This document shows, one piece after another, positions 8,531 to 16,197 of a stretch of DNA of 16,779 nucleotides. The stretch's first letter is position 1; each line of letters begins with the position of its first letter. Below the pieces are notes generated by a model. The model did not search any database. It was given only the letters and a program-made list of their open reading frames with translations, and was not told the origin of the DNA. A program made the translations under genes and the position numbers. Where the stretch lies: assembly GCA_003531115.1 (NCBI GenBank), contig DQHT01000116.1, positions 2,412-19,190 on the forward strand. The letters are read 5' to 3'. The stretch comes from Bacteroidota bacterium (GTDB taxonomy: Bacteria > Bacteroidota > Bacteroidia > UBA8524).

Positions 8531-9688
8531 GGTCTTAATGCCATCCATACAACTTTTTACAACCCGCCGTAAAAAAGGATAAGGACTCAGGGCATGTGCC
8601 ATGAGATACATGCCCAGCCTGAGGAAACAAAAATCGAGGTGAAGCAGGTAACAACTCCTTCTGAAAGCATGGGGTTCAATTGGGATCCCACTATGGTGTT
8701 CCAGTCGTGATCGGTAATAATCGAGATAAGACTCCCGCAAATCATAGCGATCTTCATCCAGTACAAAACACAAAAACTCCACGGCATCGTATTGAGGGAG
8801 GTGGCGGGTACTGAGTTCCCAATCGTAAGCTACAAACTGCAAGCCGACTCCATTGCGTTTAAAACATGTGTTTCTCGGGTTCATATCGTTATGGATCTGG
8901 CTTTTCGGGAAGGTATCCAACTCCTTTTGGATGAGTCCGGCTTTGGGTATTTGGCCCAGGATAAAGCTATAATCCTGTTCGCTAAGCAAATCCGGAAGTT
9001 TGGTACTGGCGTTTTCCCAAAGGGCTGAATAAAGAGGAATTAGTGCCGCTCTGCTTTCCACGTCCGGCTGATCGGGCCATGACTTTAATTTTCCCTTACC
9101 ATGGGCCATATGTACAGCATGCCAGGCTGCTGCCTGATCCAGGGCCGAACGGATATGTTCGTCGGTCCATTTTTCGGGTTCCATCACCGAATCGATCAGT
9201 TCGTTTTCTCCCAGGTATTCCATCATAATTAAAAACAGTCCCTTTTCATCCAACGATAAGGTTCCATACATTTCAGGAAAAATCGCGGCTTTGGTGATGG
9301 TGTTTGCCAGGTACAGCTCCTTTTCATGGCTGTGCAAAAATCCCGTTAAGGCACTGGCTTTTTTATACGCATCCCCAAGCGTTGGGCCATGCGCGGCGGC
9401 TAAGCCTTCCAACATGGCAGCGATGGTTTTTCCATGGGGTTTTACCTTGACAACCACATCCTTTTGGTGAGACTTTCCGTTCGTCTCATATTCAAGCAAA
9501 AACCGAAAATGGCCAATATCGGTAGCGCCACTGGCGGCTGTAAGCGTCACCAAAATGCTGGATGAATTGTCGAGCGCAAGGGGCACTATATGTTTAATAA
9601 TTACCTTTTGATCAGGATATTTCTGACTTAACAAATTCTCTAAGGTAGCTTGGTTGAGCAAGGCAGGAGTGGAGATAGGTGCATTCAT
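8522..9688 (-). CDS. APH/choline-kinase-fold small-molecule kinase
   Basis: The 388-residue protein has the phosphotransferase signature of the aminoglycoside-phosphotransferase/choline kinase/ecdysteroid kinase clan. The catalytic loop is QIHNDMNPRN, with His266, Asp268 (base) and Asn273. The metal-binding acid follows in FVAYDWELS (Asp289). An N-lobe VVVKVKP (78-84) supplies the likely ATP lysine, and MMEYLGEN (155-162) marks the hinge. It should transfer phosphate from ATP to a hydroxyl of a small molecule, in the cytosol. The neighbours suggest a lipid-like or amino-alcohol substrate rather than an antibiotic. It is the last gene of the minus-strand operon: its ATG overlaps the preceding stop (ATGA). 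Its final codons overlap the end of the opposing GNAT-like gene. Confidence 0.85.
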   Translation of the reverse strand: MNAPISTPALLNQATLENLLSQKYPDQKVIIKHIVPLALDNSSSILVTLTAASGATDIGHFRFLLEYETNGKSHQKDVVVKVKPHGKTIAAMLEGLAAAHGPTLGDAYKKASALTGFLHSHEKELYLANTITKAAIFPEMYGTLSLDEKGLFLIMMEYLGENELIDSVMEPEKWTDEHIRSALDQAAAWHAVHMAHGKGKLKSWPDQPDVESRAALIPLYSALWENASTKLPDLLSEQDYSFILGQIPKAGLIQKELDTFPKSQIHNDMNPRNTCFKRNGVGLQFVAYDWELSTRHLPQYDAVEFLCFVLDEDRYDLRESYLDYYRSRLEHHSGIPIEPHAFRRSCYLLHLDFCFLRLGMYLMAHALSPYPFLRRVVKSCMDGIKTLA

Positions 9689-10746
9689 CGTTGATAAATT
9701 TTTAGGTTATGGAAATAAAAACAGGCTTCTTCCCTACTTAACAGGCGTGATTTAAAGTTGAGTAAAAAAGGAGCATATTCCTGATGATTAAGCAGGTTCC
9801 AATGGATAAACCGGTTTCCTTCTTTCGATACTGAAAGGAGCCAGCTTAGTTGGTCCTGATATTCCTCTGCGGAGCAGTATTCAAAAATATTGGAGAGCGC
9901 GTATTTGTTGATCGCCGAATGAGCACCACTCCGGAAATAGTCAAATGCTTCCAAAGTGATGATCTCAATTTTATGAACTTGTTTCTTTAAGGCAGAAAAA
10001 TTCGACACGGAATAACATGCCGGCCTCAGGTGAGGTGGTATACCCGATGGGCCAAAAAAGAAAAAATGGAAAATAAAGGGTAATTCGCCTTTACGATAAT
10101 TCAGGAAGGCGATCAATCGTTTGAAAAAGGTAAGTCCCGTATCGTGTTCTGAATATTGAAAGAGCTTTGGATCCCTACCCTGACTGAGTTTTGAAGAATC
10201 GAAATAAGCGCAAAAATCTCTTTTAAAGGCTTCTAATTGTGGCCATTTCGTAATAAAATCAATGCGTTTTTTGTGCGTTTTAGAGGATAACAATCGTTTG
10301 ATCGCTTCAATGTAATGAGGGTGGGCTGGCAAAAAACCGTGGATATATCTTTCCAGCTTTCCACAGCCCAAAAGCCCATATTTTTCAATAGGAGGGAGCA
10401 ATTGAACAAACTTTTCAGGGATAGACCTTTTAATGGCTTTGATGCGCTTTTTGATTTTTTCCTCTCCATTAAAACCAAGGAGATCTTCAAAACAGGAATA
10501 AGAATGGTTAAGGATGAGGTAGATCTTTAATTCAAGCAAGAGATTTTGAACCGGGTTGATATCAATCGCTTCAATCCTCTTCACTGGACTCAGACAAGCA
10601 TTCAGCACATTACACCCGGCTGAAGTGATCATGGCAAGGTGGTCGTTCTCGTTTAATTCAAGTGCTTTTTCAAGATTAGTATAATCCTCCCATACCACAG
10701 AATAACGGATTAAATCAAGTTCTATATCACGGAAAGCTGTTCTCAT
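9685..10746 (-). CDS. DUF3419/BtaA-like S-adenosylmethionine 3-amino-3-carboxypropyl transferase
   Basis: The 353-residue protein matches the DUF3419 family, whose known member BtaA moves the 3-amino-3-carboxypropyl group of SAM onto diacylglycerol in betaine-lipid synthesis. Visible hallmarks are RYSVVWED (14-21), the SAM-binding strand-loop MITSAGCNVLNA (39-50), AIDINPVQN (60-68) before a long helix, and a late ALSNIFEY motif. I chose the ATG at 10746, which places RYSVVWED near the N-terminus as in the family. A GTG at 10806 would add 20 residues lying fully inside the preceding gene. It overlaps the upstream ligase gene by 20 bp and the kinase gene by 4 bp. No BtaB-like N-methyltransferase is in the window, so ordinary betaine lipid is not the obvious product. 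Other acceptors are possible. Confidence 0.85.
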   Translation of the reverse strand: MRTAFRDIELDLIRYSVVWEDYTNLEKALELNENDHLAMITSAGCNVLNACLSPVKRIEAIDINPVQNLLLELKIYLILNHSYSCFEDLLGFNGEEKIKKRIKAIKRSIPEKFVQLLPPIEKYGLLGCGKLERYIHGFLPAHPHYIEAIKRLLSSKTHKKRIDFITKWPQLEAFKRDFCAYFDSSKLSQGRDPKLFQYSEHDTGLTFFKRLIAFLNYRKGELPFIFHFFFFGPSGIPPHLRPACYSVSNFSALKKQVHKIEIITLEAFDYFRSGAHSAINKYALSNIFEYCSAEEYQDQLSWLLSVSKEGNRFIHWNLLNHQEYAPFLLNFKSRLLSREEACFYFHNLKIYQR

Positions 10747-12133
10747 CAAGTTCGTTGTATAGAGTTTTGGAATGATGGCGGTCGTCTTTAGGTATTCCCG
10801 GCACACGTTTACAAACCAGAGGTATTCGTCCGAATTGACTCAACACACATACCTGTATCGTCTCGTCTTCATTGGAATTGGCTATATAATAGACACGTAA
10901 AGTTCCATTTACCCCTATGGCTGCCACATCGGAGAGGTTTAGCCTGTCCTGTAAATAGTGTTCGATCTGGAAGGGAAGGTAGTCACCGATCGCCTCGCAA
11001 TTATCTTTCCTTCCTGTCAGGTAAAGTCCACCCTCATGGAGAAATCCCATATCGCCGGTGCACAAATGTTTATTACCTGGCGGGAGTGCAACATGGGGAC
11101 CGGTCACACAAATTTCACCCCAGTCAAATTTTTGGTCGCCGTGGTGAAAGATCCCTTTTTTATCAATATAAACAGCAATATCCGGATGGGGAATGCCCAC
11201 ACAATAACCGAGCAAGGGATCGCATTTACCGGAATAAAGGCGAATGGCAATGGGTTCTGCTTCGGTAGAGCCATATATCACATATACTTTGGCATTTGGA
11301 AAGGTAAGCTGGATATCGGCAAGTATCCATTCCGGAACCGGCGAACCTCCGATCCCCACGGCTTTTACTTCGCTGAAGCTATAGTTCATTGCCCTGGCCG
11401 AATGCAAAAGTTTGCGGAAGTAATACAGGTTGCCGGTGAGCGTGGTAATTTTTTCCTGTGCGATGGCATCGAGGATGTCTCCCGGAAAAAAGTCCTCCCA
11501 GCTGTTCCAGTCGAGGGGAGGAAGCACCGTGTTAACCCCACAGGCCAGATTATGCAAAAGGATATTTGGAAAAAGCGGAAGATCAATTTGATCAGCCGAA
11601 GGCGGGAATGCCTTTTTCAGCGCAAGATGTTGCCGGATAAGCAGGTCATGGCTCCGTTCGATCCGCTTTGGCGATCCGCTGCTCCCCGAGCTATAACTGA
11701 TCAGGGCCGGGTAATCCGGTTGGTGGTCGATCTTATACCCTGTTTCCGGATTTTTTTCCATCCATCGAACAATACGATGCCCCAGAATGCTGAGAAACAG
11801 CGCGTAAAAGACCATTCCTTTCCTTGGCAAGATCAATGTTTTTCGGTTTCCGGAAAGCAGCTCCCTTTTTAAGGATTTTTTAGGAAAATAGGCCACGGAA
11901 GAGCCCCGCAACTGAAGGGCAATTACCCAGAAAATATGTTCAGGGCCAAAGGGGATAAGTACGACCACTTCCCTGGGTTGAATTTTGAGCTGGCAGAGGC
12001 GGCTAAGCACATTTTCCCGGATTGAGTTACCAGTAAAAGAAAGGGGCTCACCCTGCCTCTTTAAGCGCAATAATTCCTTATCTGGATATTGTTCCAGCAC
12101 ATGGAGGATAAGCAGAGCAAAGTTGTGAACCAT
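10727..12133 (-). CDS. Acyl-CoA-synthetase-like adenylate-forming enzyme (ANL superfamily)
   Basis: The 468-residue protein has the adenylation motifs in order: P-loop YSSGSSGSPK (147-156), YGSTEAE (287-293), CTGDMGF (358-364) and GRKDN (374-378). A C-terminal DDRHHSK carries the candidate catalytic Lys456. Such enzymes activate a carboxylate as acyl-AMP and pass it to CoA, a carrier or another nucleophile. It is shorter than a typical 500-550-residue acyl-CoA synthetase, with a compact N-terminal subdomain and almost nothing after the lysine. A DxRHxxK ending recalls OleC-type beta-lactone synthetases, but this is only a motif resemblance. It is the first gene of a three-gene minus operon and overlaps the BtaA-like gene by 20 bp. 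A poor -7-like box (TATCTTGG, 12150-12143) is too close to the ATG to be convincing. Confidence 0.9.
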   Translation of the reverse strand: MVHNFALLILHVLEQYPDKELLRLKRQGEPLSFTGNSIRENVLSRLCQLKIQPREVVVLIPFGPEHIFWVIALQLRGSSVAYFPKKSLKRELLSGNRKTLILPRKGMVFYALFLSILGHRIVRWMEKNPETGYKIDHQPDYPALISYSSGSSGSPKRIERSHDLLIRQHLALKKAFPPSADQIDLPLFPNILLHNLACGVNTVLPPLDWNSWEDFFPGDILDAIAQEKITTLTGNLYYFRKLLHSARAMNYSFSEVKAVGIGGSPVPEWILADIQLTFPNAKVYVIYGSTEAEPIAIRLYSGKCDPLLGYCVGIPHPDIAVYIDKKGIFHHGDQKFDWGEICVTGPHVALPPGNKHLCTGDMGFLHEGGLYLTGRKDNCEAIGDYLPFQIEHYLQDRLNLSDVAAIGVNGTLRVYYIANSNEDETIQVCVLSQFGRIPLVCKRVPGIPKDDRHHSKTLYNELDENSFP

Positions 12134-12175
12134 AATTAAAGTCCAAGATAGGGCTAAAAGGAAAGGCTCTCACAC

Positions 12176-12205
12176 TTGACAGATAATTTGACAGAAATCT
12201 GACAA
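12176..12205. repeat. Three TGACA direct repeats, candidate operator
   Basis: TGACA occurs at 12177, 12189 and 12200, with the first two copies extended to TTGACAG. The 12- and 11-base spacing puts all three on nearly the same face of the helix, 44-71 bp upstream of the ligase start. This suits a regulator-binding array for the minus operon, but chance is possible in this AT-rich context. Confidence 0.3.
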
Positions 12206-12638
12206 TTGTTCCTTACTTCTTGTGCAAGATGGTTCTCTCATAAAAACAAATAAGTTAAAGTTTATAAAACCGAACTGGGGTAGCAATCCGGAAATAAGTC
12301 CGATTGATGCCGGATTGTACGACGGTCATGACCTAAATCCGATTCAAAAGAGGATATCAGTGGCATAGAGAAACTAAACCATTTTGGACGTCAGGATACG
12401 TTTACGGAATTGTGCTTTTAAATTTAATATATGTCCTTGTTTACTTGCGGAATTATGGCTAATAAATTTGGAAAAGTTCTTCAATAAGTTTAAATTAGAT
12501 TTGAATTGACGCCGCGCTAATTACTGACTACGGTCTGGATTTGGTAAATGTTACTTTGTTATTAATAAGTTACTAGCAAAGCTATGAAGGACACTCAAAC
12601 AACGAAAAACAAACGGTTAACTAGAGACAGAAGCCCCT

Positions 12639-12658
12639 AGACAACCATAGGTTTGTCT
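12639..12658 (+). other. Short leader hairpin
   Basis: AGACAACC and GGTTTGTCT can pair across an ATA loop, giving an 8-bp stem with one bulged T. The overlapping 11-base palindrome GTCTGACAGAC (12655-12665) offers an alternative pairing. It lies about 95 bp before the ATG of the fibre-like gene and has no U-tract, so a leader structure is more likely than a terminator. Confidence 0.3.
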
Positions 12659-12752
12659 GACAGACCACATTTGACCTCTTGAATCGCAAACTGACTTGGA
12701 GGCTAAACATAGTCCTGCTTGTAAAATAAATAGAAAATATACTTACAAAACA

Positions 12753-13610
12753 ATGAAATATCTCATAATAACAAAAATCTCATTAACCTTAGTAATTTCA
12801 ATCTTCTTTAGTAACTCCATGTTTGCTCAATGGAGTGGGACGAATCCTGTGACTACCAATAGTGACGTGGGTATTTCCACCAGCTCGCCTGCTGGTTATT
12901 TACACATATCACCTACATATACAGGAGGGGTTTATCCATTGGCACTGCCCCTTATTTTGGCAGACTATAATTTGTTTGGTTCACATATAACAACCTTTAC
13001 TGCAACAAATTACGGAAGAGTTGGCATAGGTACAGCTAGTCCATCTGAAACTTGTCATGTATTAGGTTCTACATTATTGCAAGGCAATACTGTAATACAG
13101 GGAAACTTAACTGTCAATAATGGCACGAACAATCAATTTCAAGTTACATCGAACGGATTATTAATTGCCCGGCAAGTTGATGTCCATTTAGACCCAATAC
13201 CTGATTATGTTTTTCATGCAGCATTTAATAAAGATAGTGCGGCATTATACAGTAAGGCCGGAAATTATAAAATGCTGTCTCTGTACGAAATAGACGATTT
13301 TGTGAAAAAGCATCATCATCTGCCGGGAATAAAGAGTGCGTCTCAATATGAATCTATCGGTACTGTTAACCTTGGAGAGTTAAATGCCAAGTTGTTGGAA
13401 AAAATCGAAGAACTGACTTTACACACCATTTCTCAACAGAGAGAGATTGATAACCTGAAAGATCGATTGGAAAAATTGGAAACAACGTCAGTAGCACATA
13501 ACATTCAACCCTATAAAAGCCAATCTATGACTGGAGTGGTTCTAGCTGCAGTTGCGATATTTGCAATTGTAATTGGTAGTGGGAGATTCTCTAAACTTAG
13601 TAAAAAATAA
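12753..13610 (+). CDS. Secreted fibre-like surface protein with C-terminal coiled coil and membrane anchor
   Basis: The 285-residue protein starts with a signal peptide ending FAQ (about 1-26). It continues with a Gly/Thr-rich repetitive stretch containing VGISTSSPAGYLHI and the similar VGIGTASPSETCHV, as in fibre-type proteins. The C-terminal part follows a pattern common in Bacteroidota tail-fibre-like surface proteins: PDYVF, then YEIDDFVKKHHHLPGI, NLGELNAKLLEKIEELTLH, then a heptad coiled coil to about residue 250. Unusually, it ends in a hydrophobic helix (about 260-276) and a basic tail RFSKLSKK, suggesting membrane anchoring. I chose the ATG at 12753. An upstream ATG at 12696 adds 19 polar residues that would spoil the signal peptide. 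It is separated by only 5 bp from the lipoprotein gene. Function is unknown; adhesion or structural display is an inference. Confidence 0.8.
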   Translation: MKYLIITKISLTLVISIFFSNSMFAQWSGTNPVTTNSDVGISTSSPAGYLHISPTYTGGVYPLALPLILADYNLFGSHITTFTATNYGRVGIGTASPSETCHVLGSTLLQGNTVIQGNLTVNNGTNNQFQVTSNGLLIARQVDVHLDPIPDYVFHAAFNKDSAALYSKAGNYKMLSLYEIDDFVKKHHHLPGIKSASQYESIGTVNLGELNAKLLEKIEELTLHTISQQREIDNLKDRLEKLETTSVAHNIQPYKSQSMTGVVLAAVAIFAIVIGSGRFSKLSKK

Positions 13611-13615
13611 AGGCT

Positions 13616-14197
13616 ATGAAAAAAATATTTACAACCATGCTTGTGTTACTAATCATAGTGATAGGTTGCAGGGAAAAGGCCCCGGAAATTACTCAAACAA
13701 TTGAGCTTTCCGAAGAAATGAAAAGCTATTTTGTGAATTACGAGGTAGGTACAAAATGGATTTATCAAGACACAATGGATCTAAATAACTACGATACCAT
13801 TGAATTGATATCAAAAGAGAAATTTGATGTAATCGATGGTACGAATATAAAAAAGGGTTATGAATTGTACTATAAACCAAGCAAATCAAAGGATTTCAAG
13901 GTGCTGGTAACTCCTGGGATAAATAATTGGTACTATGTAAAGGTTGATCCTATGGTAACGGCTGCCGGAGCAGTAACCTTTGAGAACAATAATGGTGAAT
14001 GGGTTGGAACAGTTAATTACTATGACAGTATTGAGATTTCTGGTAATATATACCACAAAGTAATTGAAAGCGAAACCACCAATATGTATCATTATATGGT
14101 AAAAGTTTCAAAGAACAACGGCATTGTTTTCTTTTACAGAATGCAAGGGGGAGCGATGTGGGCGGCATATAAACTCATTAAAACCATAGACCCATGA
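13616..14197 (+). CDS. Lipoprotein of unknown function
   Basis: The 193-residue protein begins with a lipoprotein signal peptide, a hydrophobic core ending VIGC with Cys18 as the lipidation site. The mature domain is rich in Tyr, Lys and Asn and looks all-beta. It contains YEVGTKWIYQDTMD early on, a pattern seen in other small Bacteroidota lipoproteins, and repeated strands such as NNWYYVKVDP and NGIVFFYRMQGG. I do not recognise a family with a known activity. Its place, 5 bp after the fibre-like gene and overlapping the protease start by 4 bp (ATGA), shows it is co-expressed with exported proteins. It may help assemble, anchor or modulate one of them; that is inference. Confidence 0.85.
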   Translation: MKKIFTTMLVLLIIVIGCREKAPEITQTIELSEEMKSYFVNYEVGTKWIYQDTMDLNNYDTIELISKEKFDVIDGTNIKKGYELYYKPSKSKDFKVLVTPGINNWYYVKVDPMVTAAGAVTFENNNGEWVGTVNYYDSIEISGNIYHKVIESETTNMYHYMVKVSKNNGIVFFYRMQGGAMWAAYKLIKTIDP

Positions 14198-16197
14198 AAC
14201 TTATAATTTGTAATACGTCTATAATGTTTTTATTGAGTTTGTCAACCTACTTAGTAAATGCCCAACCGTCAGAGCCTGGATTTCCTGCCGCGCTATTGTA
14301 TCATTTGCCAACTACAGATGTACCTGTTGTGAATCTTCCCTATTTTAATAATGAAGAATTAAAAGCGGCAGATACATGCGAAACATGTTCGGAAGCATTT
14401 GGCATTGATGCTTTGGCTGAATTTGATTTTTGGCAACAAAGTCAAATACAAGTGGTTAACAACAGTAGTGAAAATGTTGAAATTTACAGAGTAAAAATAA
14501 AATCACCTTCAGCAAATGCACTTCATGTGATATTTGAGCATTTTGAGTTGGGAGCCAATTCTAAACTTTTCATCTACAGTCCAAATGATACATCGAGAAT
14601 TTTGGGAGCCTATACGATGCATAACAATAAATCGGATTTGTCATTTGTGAGTAACAGGATTTTTGACAAAGAATTGATTATAGAGGTTAACAGGTGGCCT
14701 AATTTGGTCAACGAACCCAAAGGGGTTTTGCGGATAAAAAAATTCATTCATGTATATGAAAACCGTGGTGATTTTGAAGCATCCTTTAATTGCCACAATA
14801 ATGTAATTTGTGCACCTTGGTATAATGAGTGGTGTAATGAAATAAGAAGCGTGGTTAAGTTTTACTTTCGTAAAACTGATGACCCTAGATGGTGGATGTG
14901 TAGTGGTGCTGTTGTAAACGGCGGCAATGGGAATTTTGATCCAATTATTCTCACTGCAGATCATTGTGTTAGGAATACCACAGAACACGCTATCTGGATT
15001 ATCTATTTTAATTTCCAAAGCATCACATGTAATACTAACACAAATGGTAACGACCTGATGACAGTTACAGGAGTGAATTTATTGAGTTCAGAGGGGAGTG
15101 ATGGTATAAGCTGCCCGGATATAGCTTTAATGCGATTGAATGAAAATATTCCGTTGCAATACAACGTTTTCCACAGTGGATGGAGTAGGGTAAATTTGAC
15201 TTATCCTGAAGATGGCATTTGCATTCACCACCCTGCAGGCGATGTAAAGAAAATTTCTTTCGGGGAAATCACAAATCCATTATTTAATAGCTGTCACAAA
15301 GTAACATGGAACAATGGTTTAACTCAAGGCGGTTCTTCTGGCTCACCATTATTTGCTAATTCAAGATTAATTACCGCGGTTAACAGCCATGGCCCATCTG
15401 ATCGAAGTTGTGATGACACGAAATACTCAATGTTCAGTAGAATTCAAAAAAGCTGGAATATATTGCAGCCTGATTTATCACCAAATGATGAGAATGTTGA
15501 GGGTATATTAGGCAATGACCCAATTTCTGCTTGTCAACCGGTCATTGACATAAACAGAAGGTTTTTTCCTGGGAATGACTGGCAAATCAAGAATCAAATT
15601 ATTATTCAGGCAGCGCAACAAATAAATGTTGCTAATATCACAGAAACTTCTATTGAGCAATCGCCATTTAATGTACCTGCTTTTAATTCAGATTACATTA
15701 TTAGAGCGGGAAATAGGGTTACCATAAATCCGGGATTTAGAATAAATGCACCTACCCATTCTGCCATTACAGGTGTCTATTCTACTTTTTATGATATAGG
15801 CAATCAAAACCGTGTCAGTTTTCAAATAACACCATGTACGCCATCTATTGATGACTGCGGTTTTAACCATGAAAATGCAATGGTATTGCCTGTTGATAAT
15901 AAAGAAAACACGAATGATTTTCAAAACCTTTTGCTTCAGAAAAATAGTGGCTTTGACTTTGTGATTTATCCAAACCCAACCAACGGTTCTCTACAATTGA
16001 ATCTAACCAGTGAGAATATATTAAACAGAATTCGCATAGCTGATGTTTTTGGGAAAGTTGTTTATTCTAATATCGGTATTGAGAGTGAAAATAAATCTAT
16101 CACTATTTCGCTATCCGGTCTTTCACCCGGAGTATATTTCATTTCAGCAGGTGGAGTTAACGAACAATATAAAACCAAAAGGTTTATAGTTAATTAA
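14194..16197 (+). CDS. T9SS-secreted trypsin-like serine protease (lysyl-endopeptidase-like)
   Basis: The 667-residue protein has a signal peptide ending VNAQ (about 1-24). A propeptide-like region follows to about 205, including a jelly-roll-like stretch with FEHFELGANSKLFIYSP. The chymotrypsin-fold domain spans about 215-410, with an intact triad: His257 in LTADHC, Asp309 in CPDIALMRL, Ser382 in GGSSGSPLF. A beta-rich spacer follows. The C-terminus (about 587-667) is a type A T9SS sorting domain: YPNPTNG, an internal VFGKVVY, LSGLSPGVYFI and a final KTKRFIVN. The enzyme should cross the outer membrane by type IX secretion and be released or attached at the surface. Prodomain and core resemble bacterial lysyl endopeptidases, but the lysine specificity is not proven here. 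It is the last gene of a three-gene operon. Confidence 0.93.
   Translation: MKLIICNTSIMFLLSLSTYLVNAQPSEPGFPAALLYHLPTTDVPVVNLPYFNNEELKAADTCETCSEAFGIDALAEFDFWQQSQIQVVNNSSENVEIYRVKIKSPSANALHVIFEHFELGANSKLFIYSPNDTSRILGAYTMHNNKSDLSFVSNRIFDKELIIEVNRWPNLVNEPKGVLRIKKFIHVYENRGDFEASFNCHNNVICAPWYNEWCNEIRSVVKFYFRKTDDPRWWMCSGAVVNGGNGNFDPIILTADHCVRNTTEHAIWIIYFNFQSITCNTNTNGNDLMTVTGVNLLSSEGSDGISCPDIALMRLNENIPLQYNVFHSGWSRVNLTYPEDGICIHHPAGDVKKISFGEITNPLFNSCHKVTWNNGLTQGGSSGSPLFANSRLITAVNSHGPSDRSCDDTKYSMFSRIQKSWNILQPDLSPNDENVEGILGNDPISACQPVIDINRRFFPGNDWQIKNQIIIQAAQQINVANITETSIEQSPFNVPAFNSDYIIRAGNRVTINPGFRINAPTHSAITGVYSTFYDIGNQNRVSFQITPCTPSIDDCGFNHENAMVLPVDNKENTNDFQNLLLQKNSGFDFVIYPNPTNGSLQLNLTSENILNRIRIADVFGKVVYSNIGIESENKSITISLSGLSPGVYFISAGGVNEQYKTKRFIVN

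Larger units (their letters stand above)
12134..12752. other. Long noncoding spacer between divergent operons
   Basis: No start-to-stop frame here looks like a real gene. The stretch holds three TGACA direct repeats near its left end. A perfect -7 box, TAAATTTG at 12463-12470, lies about 280 bp ahead of the next gene, but its -33 partner is poorly spaced. A hairpin lies at 12639-12658. Two short open stretches without a start (about 12200-12366 and 12343-12422) have somewhat protein-like composition and might be coding remnants. The spacer marks the change from the GC-richer left block to the AT-richer right block. Confidence 0.5.

Noticed and set aside
10747..10806. GTG at 10806 as the start of the BtaA-like protein
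   Set aside because: The 20 extra residues precede the family's normal beginning and lie fully inside the ligase gene; the ATG at 10746 fits better.
10958..11872. Plus-strand 304-codon open frame antisense to the adenylating enzyme
   Set aside because: It lies wholly inside a gene with clear ANL motifs, has no domain or signal features, and its composition is what the opposite strand of a coding gene gives.
12496..12503. TAGATTTG as a second -7 box in the long spacer
   Set aside because: It matches the consensus but has no TTG at the -33 distance; such matches are expected by chance in AT-rich DNA.
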